Origin: an uncultured Oscillospiraceae bacterium
GTDB taxonomy: Bacteria > Bacillota_A > Clostridia > Oscillospirales > Oscillospiraceae
NCBI GenBank assembly: GCA_900762245.1
Contig: CAAFFR010000040.1
Span: 1 to 31,129 of the forward strand
Length of the DNA: 31,129 nt
Reading direction: 5' to 3'
The notes beneath the pieces were generated by a model. The model was not told the origin of the DNA, did no database searches, and saw nothing but the letters and a program-made list of their open reading frames with translations. Positions 31,004 to 31,129 of the stretch are shown one piece after another. Every line of letters starts with the position of its first letter. Within the stretch, counting starts at the first letter, position 1. The position numbers were made by a program, and so were the translations under genes.

Positions 31004-31129
31004 TTTATGTTGTAGTGGCGCGGGAGCACCGAAAGCCTTCCCCCGGGGGGAAGGTGGCCGAGCGCAAGCGAGGTCGGATGAGGGGTGGCGTGCAGTACCA
31101 GGTCTGGAATAGGCCTGAAACACAGTACA
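30999..31129. repeat. R2 intergenic element, copy C (cut by window end)
   Basis: It begins CGTAATTTATGTTGTAGTGG, then CGCGGGAGC, CCTTCCCCCGGGGGGAAGG and CGAGCGCAAGCGAGG. The following GGATGAGGGGTGGCGTGCAG and CCTGAAACACAGTACA match copies A and B. The right end lies beyond the window. Confidence 0.83.

Overview
The window looks like a chromosomal segment of an anaerobic, low-oxygen gut-type Clostridia, most likely in or near the Oscillospirales. The evidence is a GC-rich, third-position-GC codon pattern together with typical Bacillota genes and regulators: an L20-type leader before infC-rpmI-rplT, rel with recJ and dtd, HemZ, RqcP, a YtvI-like permease, a PheB-type ACT protein, a cobalamin riboswitch with an ECF S component, and a RACo-like corrinoid activator. 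The genus assignment is inference only. No transposase, phage gene, CRISPR array, tRNA or rRNA was seen.

Layout. 1-3.5 kb (+): a 5'-truncated RACo/ASKHA ferredoxin protein, two tandem VOC proteins and a DUF3786 protein, ending in a strong terminator. 3.8-5.8 kb (+): a MarR regulator with two matching operator-like sites flanking its promoter, followed by a MATE exporter. 6.2-9.2 kb (+): typA and a CapA-family lipoprotein. 9.2-12.7 kb (+): rpmH, then rnpA-yidD-yidC-jag. 12.7-13.3 kb (-): an Apt-like phosphoribosyltransferase. 13.6-14.9 kb (+): a cobalamin riboswitch, a DUF4430 protein and an ECF S component. 14.9-25.7 kb (-): a nine-gene co-directional block, in transcription order recJ, rel, dtd, an MBL hydrolase, hemZ, an MtaD-like amidohydrolase, a MurJ/SpoVB-type flippase, HU and rqcP. 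25.9-26.9 kb (-): a YtvI-like permease. 27.0-28.3 kb (+): an ACT-domain protein and an aspartokinase lacking ACT domains. 28.6-29.9 kb (+): leader-infC-rpmI-rplT. 30.1-31.0 kb (+): an RluD-family pseudouridine synthase.

Most genes are housekeeping: translation, RNA processing, membrane insertion, stringent response and DNA repair. A cobamide thread links the RACo-like activator, the DUF3786 protein and the riboswitch-controlled uptake module.

The most unusual feature is the density of intergenic inverted repeats. There are three families. R1 has TGTCATTGCG ends, R2 has GGCGCGGGAGC and G/C-rich ends, and R3 has TGTAGGG ends. They fill most of the longer gaps, sit inside operons, form covarying hairpins, and in one case contain the stop codon of the neighbouring gene. 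Other points of interest are the near-cognate AUC start of infC, an aspartokinase whose ribosome-binding site lies in a perfect hairpin, an MtaD-like enzyme missing a metal/catalytic aspartate, and an alcohol-dehydrogenase-like stretch at the start of the RACo reading frame.
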